Part shown: positions 34,420 through 43,687 of the stretch, piece by piece | Layout: every line of letters starts with the position of its first letter | How positions within the stretch are numbered: position 1 is the first letter of the stretch | NCBI RefSeq assembly: GCF_022808815.1 | Contig: NZ_JAKZLC010000003.1 | Coordinates: forward strand, 248,001 to 312,000 | DNA: 64,000 bases | Direction: 5' to 3' | Origin: Geothrix paludis | GTDB lineage: Bacteria; Acidobacteriota; Holophagae; Holophagales; Holophagaceae | Program-made: the position numbers and the translations under genes | Notes under the pieces: generated by a model | The model's database searches: none | Told to the model about the DNA's origin: nothing | What the model saw: the letters and a program-made list of their open reading frames with translations, nothing else

Positions 34420-35108
34420 GGTCGGCCTTGGGGATGGGCCTCGGCGTACTCCCGGCAGAGGATGTCCACGGCGCGGGAAACGGGGATGCGGTTGGGGATC
34501 ACTTCACCGGCGCTGGCGAAGAGCTTCTCCATGGCGGCGGTGGCCTTCGGATCGCTCGTGCCGTGGTCGAAGGCGCCCAGCGACTGCACCACATGGACGA
34601 GCGCCATGCGGTCCCGCTTGGAGAGGTCCGTGTAGGCCACCATGGAGCTGCCTTTGATGCCCTCGTTCAGGGTCTTGTAGATGTCCTCGATCCGGGTGCC
34701 GTTCTTCCAGCCCGCGTTCTGGGTGAAGTTGCGGGGCATGGGGTTGAGGCCCTTCCCCGCCGGCCCGTCCCCCTTGCCCTCGGGACCGTGGCAGCTGGCG
34801 CAGGTCTGCGCGAAGATCGCCTTGCCGCGGGCCATGAGCTCGGGATTGGGCGTCATGACCGTCTTGGGGTCGATGGGCGGGATGACCTGCCGGGCCTGGG
34901 CGGGGTAGTCCGTGGGGTCCAGCCAGCCGGTCTCGCCCTGCACGGCCTGGATGGGCACGGCGTCGGGCTGCGTGTGGGCCTGGTAGCGCAGGCCGGGCAG
35001 CACGGTGAAGCCGAAGAAGGCGGCGATGAAGATGAAGCAGATCACCACCAGCAGGGCGGACAGCAGGCGCTTCAGCTCGTCGGGGGAGAGGTAGTCTTGG
35101 ATCTTCAT
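34416..35108 (-). CDS. Membrane-anchored monoheme cytochrome c of the ACIII/oxidase operon
   Basis: 230 aa. One N-terminal helix (ALLVVICFIFIAAFFGFTVL) is followed by a periplasmic cytochrome c domain with the heme site CASCHGPEGKGDGPAGKG. SSMVAY is a candidate axial Met. It lies between actF and sco with 4-bp overlaps on both sides. A heme domain of ActE type is already fused to ActD here, so this second cytochrome is a candidate electron bridge between ACIII and the caa3 oxidase, although it could itself occupy the ActE position. Confidence 0.88.
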   Translation of the reverse strand: MKIQDYLSPDELKRLLSALLVVICFIFIAAFFGFTVLPGLRYQAHTQPDAVPIQAVQGETGWLDPTDYPAQARQVIPPIDPKTVMTPNPELMARGKAIFAQTCASCHGPEGKGDGPAGKGLNPMPRNFTQNAGWKNGTRIEDIYKTLNEGIKGSSMVAYTDLSKRDRMALVHVVQSLGAFDHGTSDPKATAAMEKLFASAGEVIPNRIPVSRAVDILCREYAEAHPQGRP

Positions 35109-36265
35109 AGCCGGAACTCCAGGCCCTCACGGAGGAAGGGATCGCCGACGGGCATGTCCTCGCCCTTCTGCATGGCGCCGCGGGCCCAGAGCAGGATCCC
35201 GCCCAGGAAGAAGAGGGCGAAGCTGAGCTCGGGCCAGGAGAACCTGGGGCTGGCGCCGAGGATGGGGAAGATGAGCCAGTAGATGTCGAGCACGTGGGCC
35301 CCGAGCATCAGGTAGGCCACGCGGCGCAGGCGCCGGGGATCCTTCTTCGAGTCCCGGGTCACCAGGGCGAAGAAGGGCAGCACGAAGTGCAGGCCCGCCA
35401 GCACCAGCGTGATGAGGTGCCAGGAGCCCTGGAGGCGCACCTTGTACCAGATGACCTCGTCCGGCAGGTTCGCGTACCACATGAGCATGTACTGGGCGAA
35501 GCCGATGTAGGACCAGAACACCGTGAAGGCGAAGAGGAAGCCGCCCAGGTTGTAGAGATGGTCGCCCCGCACGCCCTCCAGCCGGCCCTGGTCCTGGAGG
35601 TGCAGGACCGCCAGGGCCGTGGCCGCCAGGCCGCTGAGGAAGGCGCCGGCGAAGACGTAGACGCCGAAGATGTCGCTGTACCACTCGGGCGTGAGGCCGG
35701 AGATCCAGTCGAAGGCCACCAGCGTCACCACCAGCGCGAAGATGGCCATGAAAGCGGGGGCGAACTTGCGGGCCTTGAAGTTGAACGCCGGATCCTTCGT
35801 GGCGTCCTGCTTGAGCGAGCCGCCCACCAGCACCCAGAGGCCCAGGAGGCAGAGCGCCAGGGCCACGACGGTGCGTGCGGAGAAGAAGGGCATGCTCAGC
35901 CAGAAGGCCTTGCCGGCCAGGAGCGGGTGATGGGCCGCCTCGGGCCGGGCGCCGGGATAGAGCACCGGGATGGCGCCCAGGGCGATGAGGCCGACGGGGA
36001 TCGAGGGGATCAGCAGGGTGGCCAGGCGCTCGGGAATGCGCCGGATGGGCACGCTCCACTTGGCGTTGACCAGGTGCTCCAAGGCCACGATGAACAGCGA
36101 GCCCAGGCCCAGCGTGAAGAGGAGCACGAACCAGAAGACCCAGTTGGCCCAGAAACGCTCGGGGCCGGCGGCGGCGTAGCTGCCGAGGACGCCCAGGGCG
36201 CCCAGGGCCACGGCGCCCCATAGCCAGGAGGCGGGGAGGTTGGAGGCGTTCTTGTCCTGGCTCAT
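35105..36265 (-). CDS. actF: Alternative complex III subunit ActF (membrane quinol-site subunit)
   Basis: 386 aa, about ten helices. ActF is structurally related to ActC/NrfD-type membrane proteins. Visible conserved regions are FWFVLLFTLGLGSLFIVALE near helix 2, FDWISGLTPEWYSDIFGVYV in the middle and WSYIGFAQYMLMWYANLPDE. These match the ActF segments with WxS...P-E-W and QY-MLxWYxNxPxE. Start at the ATG at 36265, overlapping the actDE stop by 4 bp; the 167-codon upstream open frame is a shadow of actDE. Confidence 0.93.
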   Translation of the reverse strand: MSQDKNASNLPASWLWGAVALGALGVLGSYAAAGPERFWANWVFWFVLLFTLGLGSLFIVALEHLVNAKWSVPIRRIPERLATLLIPSIPVGLIALGAIPVLYPGARPEAAHHPLLAGKAFWLSMPFFSARTVVALALCLLGLWVLVGGSLKQDATKDPAFNFKARKFAPAFMAIFALVVTLVAFDWISGLTPEWYSDIFGVYVFAGAFLSGLAATALAVLHLQDQGRLEGVRGDHLYNLGGFLFAFTVFWSYIGFAQYMLMWYANLPDEVIWYKVRLQGSWHLITLVLAGLHFVLPFFALVTRDSKKDPRRLRRVAYLMLGAHVLDIYWLIFPILGASPRFSWPELSFALFFLGGILLWARGAMQKGEDMPVGDPFLREGLEFRL

Positions 36266-37419
36266 CGCGTGGCCACCTTCAGATCCTCGTCCTTGGCGTT
36301 CTGGGCACGCTGGAGGGCGCGCACGTAATCCACCACGGCCCACCGCTCCCGCTCGGAGAGGTAGGGGGCGTGGGAGGGCATAGAATTCTTCCCGTTCACG
36401 ATGGCCCAGTAGATCTTGCCGTCCGGGTAGTCCAGGAACTGCTGGGCCTGAAGGTTGGCGGGCTTGGCGCCGTAGGCCGCCGTCAGGCTGCCCACGCCAT
36501 TGCCTACGGCGCCATGGCACACCTCGCAGCGGTTGGTGTAGACCTTCTTCCCGAGGGCGAAGACCTCCGGGGTGCGCGGCAGCGGATTCACCAGTGAGGC
36601 CGCCTCCTCCTGGGTGCCCGTGGCCGTGGGCAGGTAGCCCCGGGCCACGGTGCCCGGCACCGGCTGCTGCATGCCGTGGCCGTCCTTGAAGAAGTCGGAG
36701 GCTTTCTGGGCGTTCAGCCGGGGCTGCTCGTGCATGTATTTCATGGGGGCCAGCACGGGGAACCACTTGGTGGCGAAGTACATCGCCAGCCCCGCCACCA
36801 CGCAGGCGATGAAGATGCCGCCCAGGGTGCGCAGGATGTAGTCGCTGGTGAGGAAGGGGCTGCGATCCGGCGCAGGCAGGGCCTCAATCTCGATGGCGCC
36901 GGCGGCCTGGAGGGTCCGGGCGGCGGCGGCGCTGTCGAAGGCCTCGCTCTCGGCCTCCACGGCCAGGACGTAGCGGTCCCGGGTGATGCCCTTGATGGAC
37001 TTGGAGGAGAGCACGGGGTGCCCGAAGAAGGGCAGCTTGTTCAGGAGGAACAGCATGCCCAGGCCGGCGGTGAAGGTGGCGAAGAGCACCGTCACTTCGA
37101 ACATGATGGGGATGAAGGCTTCCCAGGAGCCCGCCCCCTTGCCGCCGGTGATGATGGGGTAGTCGATGGCGCTGATCCAGTACTGGAACCCGAAGGCCGT
37201 GATGGCGCCCAGGATGCCCATCACCAGCACCATGCCGCCCAGGGGGGAGCGGCGGAGGCCCAGGGCCTCCTCGATGCCGTGGATGGCGTAGGGCGTGTAG
37301 GCCTCCACGGTGCCGAGCTTGGCGGCGCGCGCCTGGGGGATGGCCTTCATGAGGGCGTCGGGCGTCTCGAAGACGCCGAGGACGGCGTAGGACGTCTCAG
37401 GCATGGTGGTCGTCTCCAT
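36262..37419 (-). CDS. actDE: Fused ActD-ActE: ACIII membrane subunit plus cytochrome c
   Basis: 385 aa. The N-terminal ~175 residues match ActD (DUF3341): YAVLGVFETPDALMKAIPQA, then two helices with GFQYWISAIDYPIITGGK. A further helix (IFIACVVAGLAMYFATKWFP) and a periplasmic monoheme cytochrome c follow, with heme site CEVCHG and probable Met ligand NSMPSHAPYLSE. The reference ACIII has ActD and ActE as separate proteins, so this is a fusion. The start may be 37419 or the ATG at 37404, which has the better-placed GGAG. Overlaps actC's 3' end. Confidence 0.92.
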   Translation of the reverse strand: METTTMPETSYAVLGVFETPDALMKAIPQARAAKLGTVEAYTPYAIHGIEEALGLRRSPLGGMVLVMGILGAITAFGFQYWISAIDYPIITGGKGAGSWEAFIPIMFEVTVLFATFTAGLGMLFLLNKLPFFGHPVLSSKSIKGITRDRYVLAVEAESEAFDSAAAARTLQAAGAIEIEALPAPDRSPFLTSDYILRTLGGIFIACVVAGLAMYFATKWFPVLAPMKYMHEQPRLNAQKASDFFKDGHGMQQPVPGTVARGYLPTATGTQEEAASLVNPLPRTPEVFALGKKVYTNRCEVCHGAVGNGVGSLTAAYGAKPANLQAQQFLDYPDGKIYWAIVNGKNSMPSHAPYLSERERWAVVDYVRALQRAQNAKDEDLKVATR

Positions 37420-38803
37420 GGTGAGAGGGCTGGGCGCCGGGCAGGATCGCCTTCACCTCGGTGGTGGCGATGACCGGCAGGACCCGGGCGAAGAGCAGGA
37501 CGAGCGTGAAGAAGATCCCGAAGGTGCCCAGGAGGACGCCGAAGTCGATCATGGTCGGCTTGTAGATGCGCCAGGCGGAGGGCAGGTAGTCCTGGTGCAG
37601 CGAGACCACGATGATGACGAACCGCTCGAACCACATGCCGATGGTCACGCCCACGGCCACCAGGATCATCCAGAAGTAGCTGGCCCGGGCCTTCTTGAAC
37701 CAGAGGATCTGCGGGATGAAGATGTTGCAGCTGATGGTCACCCAGCCGGCCCAGCCGTAGGTGCCGCTGATGATGTTCATGAAGCCGTGGTGGAGGTACT
37801 CGTTCATGGAGTACCAGGCCGTGAAGCCCTCCATCATGTAGCTGTAGCCCATGATGCAGCTCATGGCGAGGATCACCTTGTTCATCACCTCCAGGTGACG
37901 CATGGTGATCAGGTTCTTGAGCTGCATGGTCTCGCGCACCACCACCAGCACCATCACCACCATGGCGAAGCCGGCGAAGATGGCGCCCGCCACGAAATAG
38001 GGCGGGAAGATGGTCATGTGCCAGCCGGGCACCACGGACGTGGCGAAGTCGAAGCTCACCACCGAGTGCACGGAGAGCACCAGGCCCGTGGCCAGGCCGG
38101 CGAGCAGCAGGTAGGCCTTCTCGTAGTGCTGCCAGTGGGAGGCGGCACCGCGCCAGCCCATGGCCAGCACGGTGTAGATGACCTTCCGGACCTTGCCGGT
38201 CGCCCGGTCGCGCATGGAGGCGATGTCGGGGATGAGGCCCAGGTACCAGAACATCAGGGACACGGAGAAGTAGGTGTTCACCGCGAAGACGTCCCACAGC
38301 AGCGGCGAGCGGAAGTTGGTCCACAGGGCGCGCTGGTTCGGGTAGGGGAAGAGCCAGTAGGCCAGCCAGGGGCGGCCCACGTGGATGAGCGGGAAGATCA
38401 CGGCGCAGATGACCGCGAAGATGGTCATGGCCTCGGCGAAGCGCGCGATGGCGTTGCGCCAGCGTTTGCGGAAGAGGAAGAGGATGGCCGAGATCAGCGT
38501 GCCGGCGTGGCCAATGCCCACCCAGAACACGAAGTTGATGATGTCGAAGGCCCAGAACACCGGGCTGGTGTTGCCCCAGGCGCCGATGCCGGTGGCAAAG
38601 ACGTAGCCGATGCAGCCCACGCCGATGCCGAGGGCCGTGAGGGTGACGGCCAGGGCGATGTACCACTGCTTCGGGGGCTTCGTCTCGGGGAAGGCCAGGA
38701 CCTGGTCGTCCAGGCTGCCGGGCGTGACCACGCCCACGGTGAGCGCGGGCTCGATCAGGGCCTCGGGGATGTCGCCGGCCAGGATGGCGGCATCAGGCTT
38801 CAT
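37397..38803 (-). CDS. actC: Alternative complex III subunit ActC (NrfD/PsrC-like quinol oxidase subunit)
   Basis: 468 aa with ~10 helices. Quinol-binding membrane subunit of the NrfD/PsrC type. Visible features are FVFWVGIGHAGTLISAILFL, FPLIHVGRPWLAYW, PLLWDVFAVNTYFSVSLMFW, HSVVSFDFATSVVPGWHMT and WFERFVIIVVSLHQDYLPS. Start at the ATG at 38803 with GGGAGG 5 nt upstream. It overlaps actB's last codons. Pairs with the iron-sulfur domain of ActB for electron transfer. Confidence 0.96.
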   Translation of the reverse strand: MKPDAAILAGDIPEALIEPALTVGVVTPGSLDDQVLAFPETKPPKQWYIALAVTLTALGIGVGCIGYVFATGIGAWGNTSPVFWAFDIINFVFWVGIGHAGTLISAILFLFRKRWRNAIARFAEAMTIFAVICAVIFPLIHVGRPWLAYWLFPYPNQRALWTNFRSPLLWDVFAVNTYFSVSLMFWYLGLIPDIASMRDRATGKVRKVIYTVLAMGWRGAASHWQHYEKAYLLLAGLATGLVLSVHSVVSFDFATSVVPGWHMTIFPPYFVAGAIFAGFAMVVMVLVVVRETMQLKNLITMRHLEVMNKVILAMSCIMGYSYMMEGFTAWYSMNEYLHHGFMNIISGTYGWAGWVTISCNIFIPQILWFKKARASYFWMILVAVGVTIGMWFERFVIIVVSLHQDYLPSAWRIYKPTMIDFGVLLGTFGIFFTLVLLFARVLPVIATTEVKAILPGAQPSHHGDDHHA

Positions 38804-41801
38804 GGTGACCTCCCACGGTGGCCTCAACGGCGGGGTTCTTCAGATCGGCCAGGTAGGTGATGGCGGGCTTGACGCCCAGCTCTTCGAGCACGCGGTAGGC
38901 GCGGCTGGCGGCCACCAGCTGGGAGACCTTGCTCTTGGGGTCCTTCAGGTCGCCGAAGACGATGGCGTCCGAGGGGCAGCCGGCCATGCAGGCGGTGGTG
39001 ATCTCGCCGTCGAGGATGGCGCGTCCGTCGCCCTTGGCACGGATCTTCACGTCGTTGATGCGCTGCACGCAGAAGGAGCACTTCTCCATGACGCCGCGGG
39101 GGCGGACCGTGACCTCGGGGTTGTTCGCCAGGGTCTCAGGCTCGGTCTTGTAGGCCGTGTACTCCAGGAAGTTGAAGCGGCGCACCTTGTAGGGGCAGTT
39201 GTTGGCGCAGTAGCGGGTGCCCACGCAGCGGTTGTAGGCCATCTGGTTCAGGCCTTCGGGGCTGTGGTTGGTGGCGTTCACCGGGCACACGTTCTCGCAG
39301 GGCGCGTTGTCGCAGTGCTGGCACAGCATCGGCTGGTGGACCACCTTCGGGTTCTCCAGCTCGCCTTCGTAGTAGCGGTCGATGCGGATCCAGTGCATCT
39401 CGCGTCCGCGGGCCACCTGCTCGGGCCCCACGGTGGGCACGTTGTTCTCGGACTGGCAGGCCACCATGCAGGCGGAGCAGCCGGTGCACGCGGCCAGGTC
39501 GATGACCATGCCCCACTTGTGGTCGGGGAACCGCTGCTCTTCGTAGAGGGTCACCAGCTCGGGCCCGTGGTGGTGGCCCTGGGGGTCGTGGGCGAACTCG
39601 TCCATCGTGAGGGAGCGCACCAGGTCGCGACCCTCCATGCGGTGGTGGCTCTGGGTGCGGGAGAGTTCCTTCTTCCCGCCGGCCTTGGCCAGCTTCGCGC
39701 CGCCGCGGACGTGGGCGCTGGCGGGATCCAGGCCCACCAGGGGGAAGGCGTTGACGCCCATGCCCTTGGCCACGCCGCCGGTGGTGCGGCCGTAGCCCAG
39801 CGCCAGGGCCAGCACGCCCTGGGCCTGGCCCGGCTGGATGACCGCGGGCAGGCGCAGGGTGGCGCCGTCCAGGGAGAGGCTGACCCAATCGCCCTCTTCG
39901 AGGCCCAGGGCCTTCGCGTCCTGCACGGAGACGGCCACGGGGTTGTCCCAGGTCATCTTGGTGATGGGATCCGGCGTCTCCTGCAGCCAGCTGTTGTTGG
40001 CGTGGCGGCCGTCGTGGGTGGCGAAGCCGGGGAAGAGCACCAGCTCGAGGCCGTCAGCTTTCGCGGCGGTGGCCTTCTTGGCGGCGGCGGCCACGGAGGC
40101 GCCCTTGAACACCGGCGCAGAAGCCTTCGCATCACCCTTCACCAGGCCGTCGTGCAGGGCCTGCTCGAAGGAGGTTCCGAAAGGCAGCTCCTTCTTCCAG
40201 CGGACCTGCAAGTAAGCGTGGTAGCCGTCGGGAACAGTGGCGCCGAGCGCCTTCAGGAGGCCCAGGAGGAGGTCCTCACCCTGGCGGGTGTCGTAGAGGG
40301 TGCCGATGGCGGGCTGCTGGAGGACCGCAGCGCCGGGCGTGGCGTAGTCGCCCCAGCTCTCCAGCCAGTGGTTCTCCGGCAGCAGCAGCTGGCACTGGGC
40401 GGCGGTCTCGTCCTCCACCTGGCCGATCCAGGCCCGGAAGGGCACCTTGGCCACGGCTTCCTTCCATTGGGCGGCCTTCGGGTAGGTGTAGGCGGGGTTC
40501 ACGTCCCAGAAGAGGACGGCGGCGTAAGCGCCGGAGGCCATCTTCTGCGCGGCGGCCTCCAGATCCTTCACCGTGGCCAGGGGCTCGGCGGCGCGGACGG
40601 CCACGGCCTCGGAGCCCAGCATGGCGTTCAGCAGGTGGGAGGCCTGGTGTGCTTCGGCGGGCATCTGGGCCCCGCAGAGCACCACGGCGTTCCGGCCGGC
40701 GGCCCGGAGGTCCTTCACCAGGTTGGACCAGGTGGCTGCCGGAATGCCCGCGGGGGCGCCCGCGGGAATTCCGGATAGATCCGTGCCAGCGGGCAGCGCC
40801 ACGCCCTTGGCCGCCAGCTCCTTCGCCAGGGCGAAGGCCACGGCGCCGAGGCGCGAGGGCGACACGGGCACGCGCTGATCGGCGTTGGTGCCGGTCAGCG
40901 TGAGGGGGCCTTCCAGCACCCAGAGACGGTTGATCTCATCCTTCGCGCTCTTCAACCTCCGCTTGGCGCCCCAGGCGGCCTGGGCTTCGGGATCCTCGCC
41001 GTTCAGGAAGTCCGCGCCCAGCGACAGGATCACCTTGGCCTTGTCCAGCCGGGGCTGGAGATCCACGGCCTGGCCGAAGCTGGCCTGGGCGGCCACCTCG
41101 GCGGCATCGCCCACGGCGGGCTCATAGGCCAGGTACTCCAGGGTGGGCAGGGTGGTCTTGAGGTCCGCCAGCAGGGCCTTGCGGCTGGGCGAAACCACGG
41201 CCCCGGAGACCAGCAGCACGGGCTTGCCCGCGGCCTTGGCGCCCCGGAGCGCGCCGTGGAGCTGGGCTTCCACGTCCGCCCAGCTCGCCACATGGCCCTG
41301 GGCCTTGGGAGCCCGGAGGCGGTCGGGATCGTAGAGGCGCAGCACGTCGGCCATGACGCGGGGGCTGGTCTTGCCCTTCACGCCGGGATGCTCGTCGTTG
41401 CCCGTGAGGTGGATGGGGCGGCCCTCGCGGGTCTTCACCAGCACGGGGTAGACGCGGCGGCCCTCGTGGGTGGCGCTGGCGTAGTAGTTGGCCACGCCGG
41501 GGACCACCTCCACCGGGCGCTTGGTGTAGGGCACCACGGTGCCCTGGCCCTTGCGGTCGCAGGCCACGGTGGCGGCCAGGGCAGCGGCGGCGCTCACCAG
41601 GCCCAGGAAGTCGCGCCGGGAGACGCCGTTCTGGGGGGGCAGGCCATGGACGTCGTCGTAGTCAGGGCCGGTCGGGATGGCGCCGGGCAGGAACTCATCG
41701 TGGGCGGCCCGCTGGGCCTCCGGCGTCTCGATGCGCTCCTCGAGGGTGCGCCAGAAGCGCGGGGTCTCGATGGGGCCGTGTTCGGGAAGTCGTGTCTTCA
41801 T
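38793..41801 (-). CDS. actB: Alternative complex III subunit ActB (molybdopterin-fold plus 4Fe-4S ferredoxin domains)
   Basis: 1002 aa. A Tat-type signal RRDFLGLVSAAAALAATVAC follows a ~60-residue N-terminal segment; the final Cys could also be lipidated. The large middle has the molybdoprotein fold without a bound cofactor in known ACIII. The C-terminal ~270 residues are a four-cluster ferredoxin module: CTGCSACMVAC, CQHCDNAPCENVCPV, RYCANNCPYKVRR and CSFCVQRI with CMAGCPSDAI. This fused B1+B2 arrangement is normal for ActB. Follows actA and the 64-aa ORF. Confidence 0.96.
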   Translation of the reverse strand: MKTRLPEHGPIETPRFWRTLEERIETPEAQRAAHDEFLPGAIPTGPDYDDVHGLPPQNGVSRRDFLGLVSAAAALAATVACDRKGQGTVVPYTKRPVEVVPGVANYYASATHEGRRVYPVLVKTREGRPIHLTGNDEHPGVKGKTSPRVMADVLRLYDPDRLRAPKAQGHVASWADVEAQLHGALRGAKAAGKPVLLVSGAVVSPSRKALLADLKTTLPTLEYLAYEPAVGDAAEVAAQASFGQAVDLQPRLDKAKVILSLGADFLNGEDPEAQAAWGAKRRLKSAKDEINRLWVLEGPLTLTGTNADQRVPVSPSRLGAVAFALAKELAAKGVALPAGTDLSGIPAGAPAGIPAATWSNLVKDLRAAGRNAVVLCGAQMPAEAHQASHLLNAMLGSEAVAVRAAEPLATVKDLEAAAQKMASGAYAAVLFWDVNPAYTYPKAAQWKEAVAKVPFRAWIGQVEDETAAQCQLLLPENHWLESWGDYATPGAAVLQQPAIGTLYDTRQGEDLLLGLLKALGATVPDGYHAYLQVRWKKELPFGTSFEQALHDGLVKGDAKASAPVFKGASVAAAAKKATAAKADGLELVLFPGFATHDGRHANNSWLQETPDPITKMTWDNPVAVSVQDAKALGLEEGDWVSLSLDGATLRLPAVIQPGQAQGVLALALGYGRTTGGVAKGMGVNAFPLVGLDPASAHVRGGAKLAKAGGKKELSRTQSHHRMEGRDLVRSLTMDEFAHDPQGHHHGPELVTLYEEQRFPDHKWGMVIDLAACTGCSACMVACQSENNVPTVGPEQVARGREMHWIRIDRYYEGELENPKVVHQPMLCQHCDNAPCENVCPVNATNHSPEGLNQMAYNRCVGTRYCANNCPYKVRRFNFLEYTAYKTEPETLANNPEVTVRPRGVMEKCSFCVQRINDVKIRAKGDGRAILDGEITTACMAGCPSDAIVFGDLKDPKSKVSQLVAASRAYRVLEELGVKPAITYLADLKNPAVEATVGGHHEA

Positions 41802-41805
41802 GGGG

Positions 41806-42000
41806 TCATCCGCGGCGCTTGATGGCGTGTTCGGGGGGCGTGATGGGGATGCGGAGGGGAACCGCTTCCGGCGGCGTCTCCGGAGGGGTCTCGCGGTCCG
41901 GGCGGAAGACGAGGCCCAGGGCCTCCCGGCCCAGGAGGAGCGGGCCCGCCAGCAGGGCGGCGGCGCGGTCGAGCAGCGGCTTGCGGGTCTCGTCGGCCAT
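41806..42000 (-). CDS. Small 64-aa protein between actA and actB
   Basis: Begins MADETRKPLLDRAAALLAGP and ends ITPPEHAIKRRG. AGGAG stands 8 nt before the ATG. It lies 11 bp after actA and 4 bp before actB, so it is certainly within the transcription unit. One moderately hydrophobic segment, then Pro/Glu-rich sequence. I do not recognise the family. It could be a small ACIII accessory or assembly subunit; the function is inferred from position only. Confidence 0.7.
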   Translation of the reverse strand: MADETRKPLLDRAAALLAGPLLLGREALGLVFRPDRETPPETPPEAVPLRIPITPPEHAIKRRG

Positions 42001-42011
42001 CGTCGGAGCTC

Positions 42012-42575
42012 CTAGCGGTGGCAGGCGGCGCAGTTCTCGGCGCCCCGGGTGATCTTGGAGCCGGCGGGCAGCGCGGCGTGGGGATCCCGGTGGCAGGCCA
42101 GGCAGTTGCCCATGCGCATGCCCATCTCGCGGGTGACCACCTTCATGGTCTGCACCTCGCCGTGGCAGCTCTGGCAGGTGATGCCGGCGTTCACGTGGGG
42201 TCGGTGGTCGAAGAAGACGTGATCCGGAAGGGTGTGGACCCGCTGCCAGAGCATGGGCTCGCCGGAGGCGGCGACCTTCGCCAGCTTCTGGATGGCCGGC
42301 CGGTCGGTCCGGGTCACCTTGTGGCAGCTCATGCAGAGGTCGACGCTGGGGATGCCCGCCACCCGGGACTTGTCCACGCCGGAGTGGCAGTACTGGCACT
42401 GCATGCGGAGGGTGCCGGCGTGCAGTTCGTGGGAGAAGGGGATGGGCTGCTCGGGGGCGTAGCCCTTGGCGAAGCGGTCCGGCTGGGTGAACCAGCCCAC
42501 GGTGAGCACCGTGAGAAGGACCGCCACGGCCCCGGCCGGCAGGACGAAGCGGAACGCTCGGTCGAATTGGTGCAT
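42012..42575 (-). CDS. actA: Alternative complex III pentaheme cytochrome c ActA
   Basis: 187 aa. One N-terminal transmembrane or signal-anchor helix (FVLPAGAVAVLLTVLTVGWF) is followed by exactly five CxxCH heme sites: CQYCH, CMSCH, CQSCH, CLACH and CAACH. FSHELHAG and FDHRPHVNAG supply distal His ligands. This is the number and layout of ActA. Start at the ATG at 42575, preceded by AGGGG; the open frame continues ~78 codons upstream without family similarity. First gene of the 13-kb respiratory operon. Confidence 0.95.
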   Translation of the reverse strand: MHQFDRAFRFVLPAGAVAVLLTVLTVGWFTQPDRFAKGYAPEQPIPFSHELHAGTLRMQCQYCHSGVDKSRVAGIPSVDLCMSCHKVTRTDRPAIQKLAKVAASGEPMLWQRVHTLPDHVFFDHRPHVNAGITCQSCHGEVQTMKVVTREMGMRMGNCLACHRDPHAALPAGSKITRGAENCAACHR

Positions 42576-42835
42576 GCACAACCCCTGGAAAGTTCGGATC
42601 CGCGCAGTGGCCGGAGCCAGTGGGGACTGAAGGGACGGTGGGACGCGGGACGGATCGGAGGTGATGGCCAGGGATTCTGGCAGGTGCCGGGCGAGCCGGA
42701 AGGGATTCCTTCCGGGTGTCGGCGTCTCCGTCCAGAGAATGTCGGCGGAGCGGCGTCTGAAGTAAGACGACACTCGTGTCCAGAGGACTTGGTCACGCTG
42801 GGGCGACATTCGGCAAATTTGTGTCGCAAGTCACC

Positions 42836-42864
42836 ATCATAGATCAGTGCCACAGGATTGTTTA
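42836..42864 (-). promoter_or_regulatory. Candidate sigma70-type promoter for the act-cox operon
   Basis: On the minus strand TAAACA (-35, 42859-42864) and TATGAT (-10, 42836-42841) are separated by 17 bp in an AT-richer pocket of the 488-bp gap before actA. The transcript would have a ~250-nt leader. Two matches this loose occur by chance, so it is only a candidate. The rest of the gap (42576-43063) shows no gene. Confidence 0.35.
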
Positions 42865-43063
42865 TCCCTTTTTTCTGAGGCAGATCCAGCGACTAAGGGG
42901 ATTATCCGGTGTTCTATTTCGAGACCTGTGGAGGTGGCGATTTCCTCCAGGTCAGAGGCCGTCGAGACGAGGCCGGCTCCGCCTCCGCACCCGAGGTGGC
43001 GCATAACCTCCCGGAACCTCTTCTTTGTCAGGGGTTTGGGATTTTTCGCGGGGTCTGACCACC

Positions 43064-43687
43064 CTACCTGGGGAAGCCCATCCAGGGTTTCAGGAGCCCC
43101 AGCTGGAGGAAGAGGGCGCCCATGCGCTCCACGGGCAGGCCCATCACCGTGGAGAAGCTGCCCTCGACCCCCTCGATGAACAGGGCCCCGATGCCCTGGA
43201 TGGCGTACGAGCCCGCTTTGTCCATGGGTTCGTGGGTGCCGATGTACCAGCGGATCTGGGCCTCGGTGAGGGGGCGGAACACCACCTGGGCCGTGTCCAC
43301 GAAGCTGTGGACCTGATCGTTCCGCTGGAGGCAGAAGCCGGTGTGCACCTGGTGGGCGCGGCCCTGGATCAGGCCCAGCATCCGCACGGCGTCCTCCGCG
43401 TCGAGGGGCTTGTTGAGCGTGTGATGGTCCACGGCCACGGTGGTGTCCGCGGCCATCACCCAGCGGTCGGGATTGCGGCCGGCCACCACCTCGGCCTTCA
43501 GCTCCGCCAGGCGCAGCACCAGGTCGCCGGGCTCCTCGTCCAGCAGGGGCGTCTCGTCCACCTCGGGCGCCTGGATCTCGAAGGGGATGCGCATGGCCTC
43601 CAGCCAGTGGCGCCGGCGCGGACTGCTGCTGGCCAGGATCAGGGGCTTCAGGGCGGCCTCGGGGAGGCCGGGGAGGGTTTCGCTCAC
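43064..43687 (-). CDS. maf: Maf-family nucleoside triphosphate pyrophosphatase
   Basis: 207 aa. House-cleaning enzyme that hydrolyses non-canonical or methylated nucleotides. LILASSSPRRRHWLEAM is the N-terminal signature, WVMAADTTVAV carries the catalytic Asp region, and GSYAIQGIGALFIEGVEGS and VMGLPVERM are the late motifs. The start is a GTG at 43687 that overlaps the stop of the upstream acetyltransferase (GTGA), giving VSETLPGLPEAALKPLILAS. Last gene of a four-gene minus-strand operon. Confidence 0.95.
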   Translation of the reverse strand: MSETLPGLPEAALKPLILASSSPRRRHWLEAMRIPFEIQAPEVDETPLLDEEPGDLVLRLAELKAEVVAGRNPDRWVMAADTTVAVDHHTLNKPLDAEDAVRMLGLIQGRAHQVHTGFCLQRNDQVHSFVDTAQVVFRPLTEAQIRWYIGTHEPMDKAGSYAIQGIGALFIEGVEGSFSTVMGLPVERMGALFLQLGLLKPWMGFPR

